From the NCBI GenBank assembly GCA_947501325.1, contig CANMVC010000001.1:1302001-1366000 (forward strand): 64,000 bases of DNA, in the 5' to 3' direction. This DNA comes from an uncultured Sphingomonadaceae bacterium. GTDB taxonomy: Bacteria; Pseudomonadota; Alphaproteobacteria; Sphingomonadales; Sphingomonadaceae. Below, one piece after another: positions 15,898-25,977 of this stretch (position 1 is its first letter; every line of letters starts with the position of its first letter). The notes below the pieces were generated by a model. That model had not been told where the DNA came from. It did no database searches and was given only the letters and a program-made list of their open reading frames with translations. The translations under genes were made by a program, and so were the position numbers.

Positions 15898-18057
15898 ATG
15901 AAACAGATATTTTTGCCCCTGATACTGGTCACCAATCTGGTCGCCATGCCCGCTTTCGCGCAATCTGAAACAGAAGAGACCATGACAAAAAAAATGGAAA
16001 AACCACCCGTCGCTGAGCAGCGGCCCCATAGCTACGAACGCCACGGCTATACGATCAGCGATCCCTATCACTGGCTCAAGGACCAGAGCTATCCCAAGGT
16101 CGATGACGAAGATATACTCGACTATTTGAAAGAAGAGAATAAGTGGTTCGAGCAAAATATGGCCGGCCAGAAAGCGCTGACGGACGCGCTGTTCAAGGAA
16201 ATGAGGGCGCGGATCAAGGAAGACGAAAGCTCGGTCCCGCAAAAAGACGGCGACTGGATATATTGGGAAAAATTTGAAGAGGGCATGCAATATAAGCAGC
16301 ATTACCGCAAATCTGTTTCCGGTGGTGCCGACCAGTTGATTCTCGACGAGAACGCGCTGGCAAAGGACAAGGAATATTTCCGGCTGGGTGCCATGTCGGT
16401 TTCTCCTGATGGTACATTGCTGGCCTTTTCCGTAGACGACACGGGCGCGGAGCGTTTTGAAGCGCGTATCAAGAATCTCGAAACCGGTGAAATGCTGCCG
16501 GACGTCATTCCCGGTACGCTCTCCAGCCTCGTCTGGTCTGCCGATTCCAAAAGCCTGCTATATGGTTTGGCCAATGAAAACTGGCGTACCGACAATGCGC
16601 GACTGCATGTTTTGGGGAGCGATATCAAAGATGATATCGAACTGTATAAAGAAACCCAGGATGGTTTCACGGTCGGCATTGGTCTCACCCACTCGGAAAA
16701 ATATATCGTCATCGCAACCGGAGACAATGAAACCAGCGAAGTGCGGCTGGTGCCAACCGACGATCCGACGGCCGAACAGCTGCTGATCTCACCGCGCAAA
16801 AAGGGCCGCGAATATTCGGTCGAGGAGCATGACGGGAAACTCTATATCCTTACCAATGACGATCATGTGAATTTCCGTCTGGCGACAGCGTCACTCGACA
16901 AGCCCGGCGAGTGGGCGACGCTAATCGCTGGATCAGACGAATTTTACCTGACCGACATGACACCGTTCAAGGGTTTTTATGTCACCGAAGGCCGCAACAA
17001 GGGACTCGATCAGGTCGAGATCCGATCTTATGCCGATCCGACGAAGATAGAGCGCATCGCTTTCCCCGAGGCCAGCTATAATGCCGGGCTAGACGACAAC
17101 CCGGAATATGATGTCAGCAAGCTAAGGCTCAGTTATGAATCGATGGTCACGCCAGATACGGTTTATGATTACTCCTTGGCCAACCAAAAGCTCGAAACGC
17201 TCAAGGTTCAGGAAATTCCTTCCGGCTATGATGCAAGCCAGTATACCACCGAACGCCTGACGATAAAGGCGCGCGACGGGGCGATGGTGCCGGTCTCGCT
17301 CGTCTATAAAAATGGGACGAAATTGGACGGCAGCGCGCCGCTCCATCTCTATGCCTATGGTGCTTATGGTTACGCAGTCCCACCCAGTTTTTCGACCACA
17401 AGACTATCGCTTGTCGATCGCGGTTTTGTTTACGCCATTGCCCATATTCGCGGCGGCGATGATCTGGGTCGCGACTGGTATCTGCAGGGCAAGTTGATGC
17501 AGCGCATCAATACATTCAACGACTTTGTCGACGTCGCCAAGGGTCTGGCGGAGAAGGGTTATACCGCCAAGGGCCGGATCAGCGCGTCCGGCGGATCGGC
17601 TGGCGGTGAACTGATGGGCGCTGTCGTCAACAGCGACCCCGATCTGTGGGGCGCGGTTGTCGCCCATGTTCCGTTTGTAGACGTGCTCAATACAATGCAG
17701 GACGAGAGCTTGCCCCTCACCCCCGGCGAGTGGCCGGAGTGGGGCAATCCGATCACCGATAAAGCGGCCTTTGAATATATCCGCAGCTATTCGCCTTATG
17801 ATCAGGTCAGCGCGCAGGATTATCCGCCGATGCTGATTACCGGAGGTCTCAACGATCCGCGCGTGACCTATTGGGAGCCGGCAAAATGGGCCGCGAAATT
17901 GCGCGCCACCAAGACGGATGACAATATTCTGTTGCTGAAAACCAATATGGGCGCCGGCCATGGCGGCAAGTCTGGCCGATGGAACCGGATTGAGGAAACG
18001 GCCGAGGAATTTGCATTTATCTTGTGGCAAATGGGCGTCACAGACCCGGAAAAATGA
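15898..18057 (+). CDS. S9 family serine oligopeptidase, secreted
   Basis: 719 residues from MKQIFLPLILV, with a signal peptide ending AFAQ at about residue 21. A seven-bladed beta-propeller lid precedes an alpha/beta-hydrolase domain. The nucleophile elbow is GGSAGGELMG, the catalytic Asp lies in GGLNDPRVTYWEP, and the His lies in MGAGHGGKSG. It matches oligopeptidase B or prolyl oligopeptidase of Gram-negatives and should cut short peptides in the periplasm. AGAGG just before ATG fixes the start. The stop overlaps the following thioesterase start by four bases. Confidence 0.92.
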   Translation: MKQIFLPLILVTNLVAMPAFAQSETEETMTKKMEKPPVAEQRPHSYERHGYTISDPYHWLKDQSYPKVDDEDILDYLKEENKWFEQNMAGQKALTDALFKEMRARIKEDESSVPQKDGDWIYWEKFEEGMQYKQHYRKSVSGGADQLILDENALAKDKEYFRLGAMSVSPDGTLLAFSVDDTGAERFEARIKNLETGEMLPDVIPGTLSSLVWSADSKSLLYGLANENWRTDNARLHVLGSDIKDDIELYKETQDGFTVGIGLTHSEKYIVIATGDNETSEVRLVPTDDPTAEQLLISPRKKGREYSVEEHDGKLYILTNDDHVNFRLATASLDKPGEWATLIAGSDEFYLTDMTPFKGFYVTEGRNKGLDQVEIRSYADPTKIERIAFPEASYNAGLDDNPEYDVSKLRLSYESMVTPDTVYDYSLANQKLETLKVQEIPSGYDASQYTTERLTIKARDGAMVPVSLVYKNGTKLDGSAPLHLYAYGAYGYAVPPSFSTTRLSLVDRGFVYAIAHIRGGDDLGRDWYLQGKLMQRINTFNDFVDVAKGLAEKGYTAKGRISASGGSAGGELMGAVVNSDPDLWGAVVAHVPFVDVLNTMQDESLPLTPGEWPEWGNPITDKAAFEYIRSYSPYDQVSAQDYPPMLITGGLNDPRVTYWEPAKWAAKLRATKTDDNILLLKTNMGAGHGGKSGRWNRIEETAEEFAFILWQMGVTDPEK

Positions 18058-18452
18058 GCGAGTATTTCCTGGAAATTGTTGCGCAACCCGAAGACATTGA
18101 TGAACTCGGGCATGTTAACAACGCGGTGTGGGTGCGCTGGATCCAGGATATGGCCACCGCCCATTGGCAGGCCATAGCGCCGCCAGAATATATCGAGCGA
18201 TATATCTGGGTCGTTACCCGGCATGAAATTGACTATCGCGGCAATGTCAGTGCTGGCGAAACCGTAACTGGCCGGACCTGGATTTCAGAACCGCCCAAAG
18301 GTGCGCGTTTCTGGCGCAACGTCAGCTTTGCCGGAGCAGATGGGAAGCTGAAAGTCTCGGCCAAAACCAACTGGGCGATTATCGACCAGAGCAGCGGAAG
18401 ACCGGTCCGCGTGCCGCAGGAGCTGGCAGCATTGTTCCTCTCGCCAGAATGA
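18054..18452 (+). CDS. Acyl-CoA thioesterase, hotdog fold
   Basis: 132 residues with one hotdog domain. The N-terminal motif DIDELGHVNNAVWVRWIQD has the conserved catalytic Asp or Glu and HVNN of FadM/YbgC-type enzymes. Its ATG overlaps the TGA of the S9 peptidase (ATGA), so the two are co-translated although no metabolic link is obvious. It ends four bases before the convergent Mic60-like gene. Confidence 0.82.
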   Translation: MSEYFLEIVAQPEDIDELGHVNNAVWVRWIQDMATAHWQAIAPPEYIERYIWVVTRHEIDYRGNVSAGETVTGRTWISEPPKGARFWRNVSFAGADGKLKVSAKTNWAIIDQSSGRPVRVPQELAALFLSPE

Positions 18453-18456
18453 TCAA

Positions 18457-19431
18457 TCAGGGCGCTGGTATCGGGGTCACCGGGGCCAATGGAGATGGCT
18501 GATCAACGCGTTCACCTTCCGCTGTGCGCAATTGCTGGGGTTCCAAGATCGCTGCGGTCTCAATGACATCCAGAGCCCGGCGCGCCTCATTATAGCGACG
18601 CGCTTTTTCCATCCATTGGCCAGCCAATTCATCTGCATTTGTGCTGCCCGGCATTTTATCGATCTCGGCAATCGCGGCGTCGACATTGCCATTTTCTACA
18701 TAGCGTTTGGCGCGAATCAAACGCTGCTGTGGGATAGGAGACGGCGTTCCATCGCGACGAATAACAAAAAGTTCGGACATTTCCCGCTTGAGATCTGTCC
18801 AGAACCCCTGACCGGATGAACCGCTGGTCAAGGTTGGACCAATATCGTCCAGTCCAGTGGCCAATTCTTCCTGTGTCACAGGATCACGCGATGCGTTGAC
18901 AATTGTTGTCACGGCTTTCGGCTGCGCATCGCCGAAACGAAGCCGCAGTTGCGATTCAATATAGCCCAGTGGTGATCCCCGATCGAGCGCACGCCGCGCA
19001 GCAAAGGCGATCAGCAGACCTTCCGCGCGTGCGGCATTGCCAGATGCGGCCTGCGCCTGGACATTGATTCGCGACAACCGATCTTCCAGATCAGCGACCC
19101 GGACCGCCAAGGCGCGTTCCTTGTCCGGTGTGAGCGCGGGAATTTCGGTCGGCACAGGCTTGACCGGTGGAGGTGGCAGCACTTTTCCGTCAGCATCAAT
19201 CCGCCGGGCCAGAGCCGTTGCCGGATCGACGGCAGCACCGGCTTGATTCGGTGCAGCAGCCGCCGCAACAGCCGCTGTTTCAGGCTCGCTGTCAAAAGGG
19301 TTATAGCGCGAGAAAACCCAGCCAGTGAGAATAGCGCCGCCAACGAAAGCCACCACCATCAACACCAGAACATTGCGGGTTAAATTGCTTTTCCCACTCT
19401 GCGACGTGATTTTTTCATAGTCCCGACTCAT
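18457..19431 (-). CDS. Mic60/mitofilin-like inner-membrane protein
   Basis: 324 residues. A short cytoplasmic N-terminus is followed by one transmembrane helix (about 20-42), then an alanine- and proline-rich stretch. A coiled coil comes next (about 100-150, ALAVRVADLEDRLSRI), then a C-terminal helical domain. Alphaproteobacterial homologues of mitochondrial Mic60 have this layout and sit directly behind hemD, as here. Those proteins shape membranes, including intracytoplasmic ones, by analogy with crista junctions. It is the last gene of the leftward hemC-hemD unit. Confidence 0.75.
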   Translation of the reverse strand: MSRDYEKITSQSGKSNLTRNVLVLMVVAFVGGAILTGWVFSRYNPFDSEPETAAVAAAAAPNQAGAAVDPATALARRIDADGKVLPPPPVKPVPTEIPALTPDKERALAVRVADLEDRLSRINVQAQAASGNAARAEGLLIAFAARRALDRGSPLGYIESQLRLRFGDAQPKAVTTIVNASRDPVTQEELATGLDDIGPTLTSGSSGQGFWTDLKREMSELFVIRRDGTPSPIPQQRLIRAKRYVENGNVDAAIAEIDKMPGSTNADELAGQWMEKARRYNEARRALDVIETAAILEPQQLRTAEGERVDQPSPLAPVTPIPAP

Positions 19432-19479
19432 GAAAGCTCCTTAGATACTGCCTGCAGGCTATCGCCCGTCTCGCCGTCT

Positions 19480-20175
19480 CTATAACGACCCCGGACCATG
19501 GCATAGTCGTCCAGCCAGAGACAGTAAAGCATCGTCCGTCGGCTGCGGCGCCGCGTCAACGCTTTTCCACCCCTTCCCTGCCGCCATTGCTATATTGGCG
19601 GAAAGGGCGGCAACAGCATTGATAGACGGATCCAGATTCAACCGGCTCATTTCGCTAACCAGTATTTTTGCAGCCCTGACCGAGTAAAGCAACACGACAT
19701 CTCCCCGTTGAAGCGCAGCCTGCGCCTTTTCGCCCAAGGGTAAAGCGCGCGATTCATAGACCCGGCACATCGTGATCTGATGGTCAGAGCGAGCCAATTG
19801 GACATGGTCTTTGCCGGTCAGTCTCAAGATGCGAGGAAATCGACCGTCAGGCAGCGCTTGCAACAGCTCTTCAGCACCGCGGTCACCGATCACTGCTACC
19901 TCTAACCCAGCCGCCCGCGCAGCCGTTGCTGTTGCTTCTCCGACGGCAAGAACCGGGAGTTGCCCATATTTCTGCAAATCCGGCCCAGCCTGTGTAACGG
20001 CATTGCTGCTGGTCAGCATCATCGCATCAAATTGCTCTGGTGGCGGAGCCGACCAGGCGAGCGGCTCGACAACAAATAGGGGGTCCACGATAAATGACAG
20101 GCCAAGATCATGAGCGCGTTTTGCTGTTTCGTTAGCGCTATTTTGTGGCCTCAATATTATGACCGATTTTGTCAT
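19480..20175 (-). CDS. hemD: Uroporphyrinogen-III synthase
   Basis: 231 residues with the poorly conserved two-domain fold of HemD. Recognisable parts are SVIILRPQNSANETA, the MMLTSSNAVTQAG stretch, LPVLAVGEATATAARAAG and the late VVLLYSVRAAKILV. It closes hydroxymethylbilane with ring-D inversion to uroporphyrinogen III in the cytoplasm. It overlaps hemC by four bases, and a Mic60-like gene follows after about 50 bases. The context makes the call firm. Confidence 0.9.
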   Translation of the reverse strand: MTKSVIILRPQNSANETAKRAHDLGLSFIVDPLFVVEPLAWSAPPPEQFDAMMLTSSNAVTQAGPDLQKYGQLPVLAVGEATATAARAAGLEVAVIGDRGAEELLQALPDGRFPRILRLTGKDHVQLARSDHQITMCRVYESRALPLGEKAQAALQRGDVVLLYSVRAAKILVSEMSRLNLDPSINAVAALSANIAMAAGKGWKSVDAAPQPTDDALLSLAGRLCHGPGSL

Positions 20176-21131
20176 CGACCAAATACAGCCCTCAGTTCAG
20201 GGCTCGCTTGGCCAAGCATTTTTTTCGCCAGCTGGACGGGAGCCGCGACATCGCCCATTGCAAATTCAGACGTGTCGCTGACGCATTCGCTGCCATCGGG
20301 CAATAATATTTCCGCGCGCAAGGTAATCTTCTGCTGGTTGGCAACCGCTAATGCTGCGACGGGGCTATGGCAATCGGCGGTCAATTCCTTGAGAAACAGC
20401 CGCTCCACCGTCACCGCGCGTGATGTCGCTGTCGACGATATCTCTTGCAACACTTTTCGCATATGATTGGAAGCCGCTAGCGTTTCGACGCCGATCGCAC
20501 CCTGAGCAGGTGCTGGCAGCATGATGTCATCTGGTATCTCGCTACCGACGTCGCCCATATCCAAGCGGTCGAGGCCGGCTGCCGCCAATAATGTAGCGGC
20601 AAATTCGCCTTGCTCGATTTTCTTCAATCTTGTCTGGACGTTACCCCGGATAAGCCGGATGTCGAGATCGGGGCGCCTACGCAATAATTGGGCCTTGCGA
20701 CGTGGAGACGCCGTGCCGACAATAGCTTTTTGCGGCAACAGCCCGATGGTATCAGCGCCAATGAGACGATCATGCGTGTCCGCCCGTTCCATAATCGCTG
20801 CGATAATAAACATGTCGGGCCGCAGGGTCTCGACATCCTTCATGCTATGGACAGCACAATCAATGTCGCCATCTAACAGCGCGCGATCCAGTTCTTTGGT
20901 CCACAACGCTTTCCCACCGACTTCCGCCAGCGCCCGATCCTGTATCTTGTCGCCGCTGGCGACCATGGGTACCAGTTCGACTTGATCAGGCCGCCAGCCT
21001 TGGGTTGATAATATTGCCGTAGCGGCCAATTCGGCCTGCGCCAATGCAAGGGGTGATTGGCGGGTGCCAAGCCGCAGGGGCCGATCAATACCCGCCAATA
21101 ATTCTCTTTTGTCGTCGCCATTTGCTGTCAT
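20172..21131 (-). CDS. hemC: Porphobilinogen deaminase (hydroxymethylbilane synthase)
   Basis: 319 residues from MTANGDDKRELL. Key motifs are LRLGTRQSPLALAQAE at the N-terminus, ALWTKELDRALLDGDIDCAVHSMKD, GTASPRRKAQLL and RGNVQTRLKK. The dipyrromethane-cofactor cysteine lies in TADCHSPVAALA. It condenses four porphobilinogens to hydroxymethylbilane. An upstream in-frame ATG would add 34 residues reaching into the divergent tsaD gene and is unlikely. Its start is only about 41 bases from the tsaD start, so promoters overlap or are very short. Confidence 0.95.
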   Translation of the reverse strand: MTANGDDKRELLAGIDRPLRLGTRQSPLALAQAELAATAILSTQGWRPDQVELVPMVASGDKIQDRALAEVGGKALWTKELDRALLDGDIDCAVHSMKDVETLRPDMFIIAAIMERADTHDRLIGADTIGLLPQKAIVGTASPRRKAQLLRRRPDLDIRLIRGNVQTRLKKIEQGEFAATLLAAAGLDRLDMGDVGSEIPDDIMLPAPAQGAIGVETLAASNHMRKVLQEISSTATSRAVTVERLFLKELTADCHSPVAALAVANQQKITLRAEILLPDGSECVSDTSEFAMGDVAAPVQLAKKMLGQASPELRAVFGR

Positions 21132-21172
21132 GGCTCTTGTCCTAATCCTATCAGGGTCTAAGTAAAAGAAAT

Positions 21173-22207
21173 ATGAGTATAATTTTGGGCATTGAATCAA
21201 GCTGCGATGAAACCGCGGCTGCACTGGTCTCATCGGACCGCGCTATATTGAGCCACAAGCTAGCGGGTCAAGAGGCCGCACACGCGCCGTTTGGCGGCGT
21301 CGTGCCCGAAATAGCCGCTCGCGCCCATGCCGAGATTGTCACGCCGCTAATAGAAGCAGCGCTGGCCGAAGCAGACATGACACTGGATCAAGTCGACGCG
21401 ATCGCCGCTACTGCTGGGCCCGGCTTAATCGGCGGCGTAATGGTTGGCCTCGTGACGGGAAAGGCACTCGCCATGGCCGCCGATAAACCGTTAATTGCGG
21501 TCAACCATCTGGAAGGCCATGCATTATCGCCGCGCCTCGCCAATCCGGCACTGCATTTCCCCTATTTGCTGTTGTTGGCTTCCGGCGGACATTGTCAGAT
21601 TTTGCGGGTTGAGGGCGTTGGTCAGTATCGCCGGCTTGCCACGACTATAGATGATGCAGCGGGCGAAGCTTTTGATAAAACAGCGAAAATATTGGGTCTT
21701 GGCTATCCCGGTGGCCCCAAGGTGGAAGCGCTGGCGAAAACCGGCAATGCCACGGCGGTCCCGCTGCCTCGCCCGCTGAAAGGGTCAAAGGAGCCGCATT
21801 TTTCCTTCGCTGGCCTGAAAAGCGCCGTTGTCCGTGCGCATCAAGCTGGCGAGCACAAGCCAGAAGATATCGCCGCGTCGTTTCAGCAAGCGACCGTCGA
21901 TTGCCTGCAAGACCGGCTCGAGAAAGCGTTGCGTGATCATGGCACGGTCCCTCATCTGGTCTTGGCTGGCGGCGTCGCGGCCAATGGCCCCATTCGCGCG
22001 ATGCTCGAGCAACTGGCTGCGGATCATGGCATGGAATTTACCGCTCCGCCCTTGTGGCTGTGCACCGATAACGCTGCGATGATCGCCTGGGCAGGCGCCG
22101 AGCGCTTTGCCGCCGGCCTCACCGATCCACTGGATTTTGTTGCGCGTCCCCGCTGGCCGCTCGACCCGTCCGCAGAAAAGGCGCGCGGCGCCGGAGTGAA
22201 GGCATGA
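21173..22207 (+). CDS. tsaD: tRNA N6-adenosine threonylcarbamoyltransferase TsaD
   Basis: 344 residues with the ASKHA fold. Visible motifs are [16 protein letters not shown] at the N-terminus, the metal-binding HLEGH (His112 and His116), [24 protein letters not shown] and [13 protein letters not shown]. It transfers the threonylcarbamoyl group to A37 of ANN-decoding tRNAs with TsaB and TsaE. The stop overlaps the gpsA start by four bases. The tsaD-gpsA order next to divergent hemC is common in this order of bacteria. Confidence 0.96.
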   Translation: MSIILGIESSCDETAAALVSSDRAILSHKLAGQEAAHAPFGGVVPEIAARAHAEIVTPLIEAALAEADMTLDQVDAIAATAGPGLIGGVMVGLVTGKALAMAADKPLIAVNHLEGHALSPRLANPALHFPYLLLLASGGHCQILRVEGVGQYRRLATTIDDAAGEAFDKTAKILGLGYPGGPKVEALAKTGNATAVPLPRPLKGSKEPHFSFAGLKSAVVRAHQAGEHKPEDIAASFQQATVDCLQDRLEKALRDHGTVPHLVLAGGVAANGPIRAMLEQLAADHGMEFTAPPLWLCTDNAAMIAWAGAERFAAGLTDPLDFVARPRWPLDPSAEKARGAGVKA

Positions 22208-23199
22208 GCGTTCGGAAAGCCAAGATTGGCGTCATCGGCGCGGGAGCATGGGGCACAGCGCTGGCACAAGTGCTGTCGGCGGGACAGGATGAATTGCTGC
22301 TCTGGGCCCGCGAGGCGGATGTCGTTGCCCAAATAAATAACCTTCACGAAAATCAGACCTTTCTACCCGGCCATCCGCTGCGGCCCCATGTTCGGGCAAC
22401 GCAGGATATGGATGCGCTGGCACAATGCGAAGCCTTGCTGATTGTTACGCCGGCGCAGCATCTGCGCACCACGCTCAAGGATTTGCCGGACGGCAATGCG
22501 GCGCTGATCCTGTGCAGTAAAGGCATTGAAGAAGCGACGCAGCAATTGATGAGCGAAGTTGTACAGGAGATTCGCCCGGACAACCGGTTAGCGGTTCTGT
22601 CCGGCCCGACCTTTGCGCACGAAGTCGCGCAAGGATTACCGACCGCGCTAACACTGGCTTGTGACAGGGAAGAGACTTGGAAGACGCTTTATCCACTCAT
22701 AGCCAAGCCCACTTTTCGTCCCTATTTTTCCGATGATATCGTGGGCGCTGAAATTGGCGGGGCGGTGAAAAATGTCCTCGCAATCGGCTGCGGCGTAGTC
22801 GAGGGCGCCGGATTAGGCCAAAATGCACGCGCCTCGATCATCGGTCGCGGTTTTGCCGAAATGCTTCGCTATGGCGCCGCGCGCGGAGCCAATGCCGAGA
22901 CTCTTTCCGGACTATGCGGCCTCGGCGATCTGGTGCTGACTTGTTCCTCGGCCAGTTCACGCAATTTTTCTTTGGGTAAAGGGCTTGGCGAAGGCCAGTC
23001 AGCAGATGCTCTGCTATCGAACCGCGCGACTGTTGCGGAGGGCGCATCCACAGCACCCGTTTTGCAGCAGGATGCCAAAGCGCGAGCGGTTGATATGCCG
23101 ATTGTCGATGCCGTGTGCGCGTTATTGACCGGGGAAACGGACTCTCGATCCGTGGTCGCGCAACTCATGGGTCGCCCTCTGGTTTCCGAACAACGGTAG
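22204..23199 (+). CDS. gpsA: Glycerol-3-phosphate dehydrogenase [NAD(P)+]
   Basis: 331 residues. The Rossmann loop [10 protein letters not shown] is at 12-21. Further motifs are [26 protein letters not shown], the catalytic lysine in [13 protein letters not shown], and the substrate-binding [14 protein letters not shown]. It reduces dihydroxyacetone phosphate to sn-glycerol-3-phosphate for phospholipid synthesis. It is translationally coupled to tsaD. Confidence 0.95.
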   Translation: MSVRKAKIGVIGAGAWGTALAQVLSAGQDELLLWAREADVVAQINNLHENQTFLPGHPLRPHVRATQDMDALAQCEALLIVTPAQHLRTTLKDLPDGNAALILCSKGIEEATQQLMSEVVQEIRPDNRLAVLSGPTFAHEVAQGLPTALTLACDREETWKTLYPLIAKPTFRPYFSDDIVGAEIGGAVKNVLAIGCGVVEGAGLGQNARASIIGRGFAEMLRYGAARGANAETLSGLCGLGDLVLTCSSASSRNFSLGKGLGEGQSADALLSNRATVAEGASTAPVLQQDAKARAVDMPIVDAVCALLTGETDSRSVVAQLMGRPLVSEQR

Positions 23200-23295
23200 G
23201 GCAAAAGATGACAATCGGGATTGAGTGCGGTAAAGCCGACCGCTTCGATCCAATCCCCCGTTTTGCAAGCAGCGTCACTAGCCGGAGACATTTTT

Positions 23296-24852
23296 TTGAC
23301 CAGCCCGGATTCTTCAGGTCCATCATCTGGCCCGTTGCCGCAAGAGGTTACGGAATCCGGTGAAAGCGCCGCCTTTGAAGCAAAAGACCAGGAAGACGGA
23401 AAAGAAGATCTGGCCGCTTTGGCAAAAGGTGGTCGCACCAATGTGTTCGGGTTTCTGCTGCGATTAGCCGCGCGCCTGCCCTTTTTGTTCATCGCCGGGC
23501 GGATCTACGGCGCCGAAGCCCTCGGGCGTTTCGCCTATGCCATATTGATTGTTGAATTTGCGGCACAGCTCGCAACGCTAGGCTTGAAGCGCGGGCTTGC
23601 AGAGCAGTTAAGCCGGACCGAACGGCCGCATGTCCATGTCGTTTGGGACGGATTGCTGGTCAGCCTCTTTGCCTCCATGCTTGGAGCCATATTGCTGATT
23701 TCGGTGCCACAAATCATGTTCCCGAATAGCGAAATAAACGGTCTCGACCGGTTTTTGCCATTAATCATTTTTGCCATAGCCGGCGCGGATATCGCGCTGG
23801 CAGCGCTGGCCTATCGCTATGATATTGCCTCTACCGTCCGGGCGCGCTCGGTGGTCGAACCATGGACGATCAGCATCGCGGCCTTCCTGTTCTCTTACTA
23901 TTCGCTGCGGGACGGATTGATATTATCCTATGTCGTATCGATGATCGCGGCATTGATTGCATCGCTCTGGCCTCTGTTCAAAAGCTATGGTCTTCCATGG
24001 GGTTGGCGCCCCAAACCATTAGCTCTTGCCAAGCTGGCACGCGTCAACATGCCGTTGGCCGCAGCAGATGCCGCCGAATGGGGATCACGGCGACTGGATC
24101 TGGCCATTCTCGGCCTGTTCGCGTCCCCCGCCATTGTGGGCATCTATTACATCGCCCAACAGGTCGCTAGCCTGCCGCAAAAGCTCAAGACCAGCTTTGA
24201 CCCCATATTAGGACCTGTCATTACCCGCAATCTGGAAGCGGGAAATATGAAGGCCATCGCCAATCAGGTGAGCCAGGTGGGATTCTGGATTATCGCGGCA
24301 CAGGCGGGTATTGCTTTGGCACTAGCCATACCCGGCGAGGCCGTGATGGGTCTGGTGGGGCCGGGCTTTGTCGGCGGAACCGGCGCGCTCGCGTTTCTGC
24401 TGGCTGCAGAGGCGGTTGCAGCCACAGCTGTGGTGAGCGAGGCGGCCCTGGTCTATATCGCCCGGCACCGCAATTTGCTGATTTCGTTGTCGATGTTGTT
24501 GCTGCAAGCCGCGCTGAGCGTTGCCTTCATCCAGATTTGCATGCGCTTGGGATGGTCACCGCTCTTTCAAGCCGCTGCTGTGGCCGCCGCGCTGATGGTC
24601 GCGCTGGCCTATGCCTCGGTGGTCAAAGCAGTGTTCCTGTCAAGACTGCTCAAGGCACCGGTCAACGGCTGGCGCTGGTCGCTGATATTTGCCGTCATAG
24701 TGGCAACAGCAGTCGGCTATCTGGCTACCTACCTACCCGAGTGGGCAGAGCTGATTGTCGGTATCCCGATGATATTGGGCAGCTACGCCTGGGTCATCTG
24801 GAAATGGGGCTTTGGACCGGAAGACCGCAATTTGTTCAAAATGAAAAGTTAA
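23296..24852 (+). CDS. Polysaccharide biosynthesis flippase (MOP/Wzx-like)
   Basis: About 518 residues with roughly 12-14 transmembrane helices, a polar serine- and glutamate-rich N-terminal tail of about 45 residues, and the first helix at FGFLLRLAARLPFLF. Motifs such as RIYGAEALGRFAYA and KLKTSFDPILGPVITR match polysaccharide biosynthesis/oligosaccharide flippases. It should move lipid-linked sugar units across the inner membrane. The start is uncertain: TTG at 23296 has GGAG at eight bases, while TTG at 23221 would add 25 residues. It follows gpsA closely. Confidence 0.8.
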   Translation: MTSPDSSGPSSGPLPQEVTESGESAAFEAKDQEDGKEDLAALAKGGRTNVFGFLLRLAARLPFLFIAGRIYGAEALGRFAYAILIVEFAAQLATLGLKRGLAEQLSRTERPHVHVVWDGLLVSLFASMLGAILLISVPQIMFPNSEINGLDRFLPLIIFAIAGADIALAALAYRYDIASTVRARSVVEPWTISIAAFLFSYYSLRDGLILSYVVSMIAALIASLWPLFKSYGLPWGWRPKPLALAKLARVNMPLAAADAAEWGSRRLDLAILGLFASPAIVGIYYIAQQVASLPQKLKTSFDPILGPVITRNLEAGNMKAIANQVSQVGFWIIAAQAGIALALAIPGEAVMGLVGPGFVGGTGALAFLLAAEAVAATAVVSEAALVYIARHRNLLISLSMLLLQAALSVAFIQICMRLGWSPLFQAAAVAAALMVALAYASVVKAVFLSRLLKAPVNGWRWSLIFAVIVATAVGYLATYLPEWAELIVGIPMILGSYAWVIWKWGFGPEDRNLFKMKS

Positions 24853-24874
24853 ACAGCCAATAGCCCTCGGCGGG

Positions 24875-25873
24875 TTAACCCAAACGCTGTTTCACCAACG
24901 CTTTCAAATCCGCTTCCGGCCGCGCGCCATAATGCGAAATCACTTCTGCTGCGGCAACGGCGCCAATGGTCAGACATTCTTCCATCGACCGCTCTTCAAT
25001 ATATCCGCTGAGAAAGCCGGCTGCGAACAGATCACCTGCGCCTGTTGTATCAACGATTTTTTCAACTGGCTCGGCGCCGACCGCAAAGGTTTCGGTGTCC
25101 CGAACCGCAATCGCACCCTGCTCGCTGCGGGTGACGACCAGCGTTTCCACTTGGGCCGCCGTTTGTGCCACGGCCGCATCAAAATCATCCGTTTCACACA
25201 GCGACTTAATTTCCCCTTCATTGGCGAATAATATGTCGATCAAGCCGTCTTTGATCAGCCGGGTAAAATCGTCCCGGTGGCGTTCGATGCAAAACCCGTC
25301 CGACAGAGTGAAAGCAACCTTACGGCCATTTTTACGCGCGATATCAATCGCCAAAGCCATGGCCGCTTTGGGCTCTTCGGCATCCCACAAATAGCCTTCG
25401 AGATAGAGGATGGCGCCGCTCGCAATCAGATCGGCATCGACCGACGCGGGGGGCAGAAATTGGGAGGCACCCAAAAATGTGTTCATCGTCCGCTGCGCAT
25501 CCGGCGTCACCAATATCAGGCAGCGCGCTGTTGGCGGCTCTTTGCCCAATGGCGGCACGTCAAAATCAATTCCGGTAGCACGAATATCGTGGGTAAATAC
25601 TTCGCCGAGCTGATCGTCTGCAACCTGCGCGATCAATGCGCATTGACGGCCCAGCGTTGACGCACCGGCCAAGGTATTGGAGCCGGAACCACCGCTAATC
25701 TCACGCGCTACGCCCATATCGCGATAGAGCTGCGTTGCGCGATCCGCGTCGATCAGGGTCATCGCACCTTTGTTCAGCTGCTCTTCTTCCAAAAACGCAT
25801 CGTCCGCCTGTGCGATAACATCAACAATCGCATTGCCAACGGCAACAATGTCGTAACGGGCTTCGGTGGTCAT
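24875..25873 (-). CDS. PfkB-family sugar kinase, adenosine kinase-like
   Basis: 332 residues. The PfkB signatures are GGSGSNTLAGASTLG in the N-terminal half and DTTGAGDLFAAGFLSGY near the end, containing the catalytic Asp and anion hole. The start YDIVAVGNAIVDV and the middle FANEGEIKSL match the adenosine kinase branch of alphaproteobacteria. It likely phosphorylates adenosine or a related nucleoside with ATP. AAGGA lies seven bases before ATG. It stands alone on this strand. Confidence 0.85.
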   Translation of the reverse strand: MTTEARYDIVAVGNAIVDVIAQADDAFLEEEQLNKGAMTLIDADRATQLYRDMGVAREISGGSGSNTLAGASTLGRQCALIAQVADDQLGEVFTHDIRATGIDFDVPPLGKEPPTARCLILVTPDAQRTMNTFLGASQFLPPASVDADLIASGAILYLEGYLWDAEEPKAAMALAIDIARKNGRKVAFTLSDGFCIERHRDDFTRLIKDGLIDILFANEGEIKSLCETDDFDAAVAQTAAQVETLVVTRSEQGAIAVRDTETFAVGAEPVEKIVDTTGAGDLFAAGFLSGYIEERSMEECLTIGAVAAAEVISHYGARPEADLKALVKQRLG

Positions 25874-25977
25874 AAAGATATCCTTATATGGGCTGCTTAT
25901 ATGCGCTGTCCGTTAGGGCTTCCGTGCCCCTGGTTCAAGCAGAATTGACCCGAGGCATGATTTCGTGAGATGGGCTC

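Noticed and set aside
21132-21233. 34-residue upstream extension of hemC
   Set aside because: It would reach into the coding start of divergent tsaD and lacks the family N-terminus.
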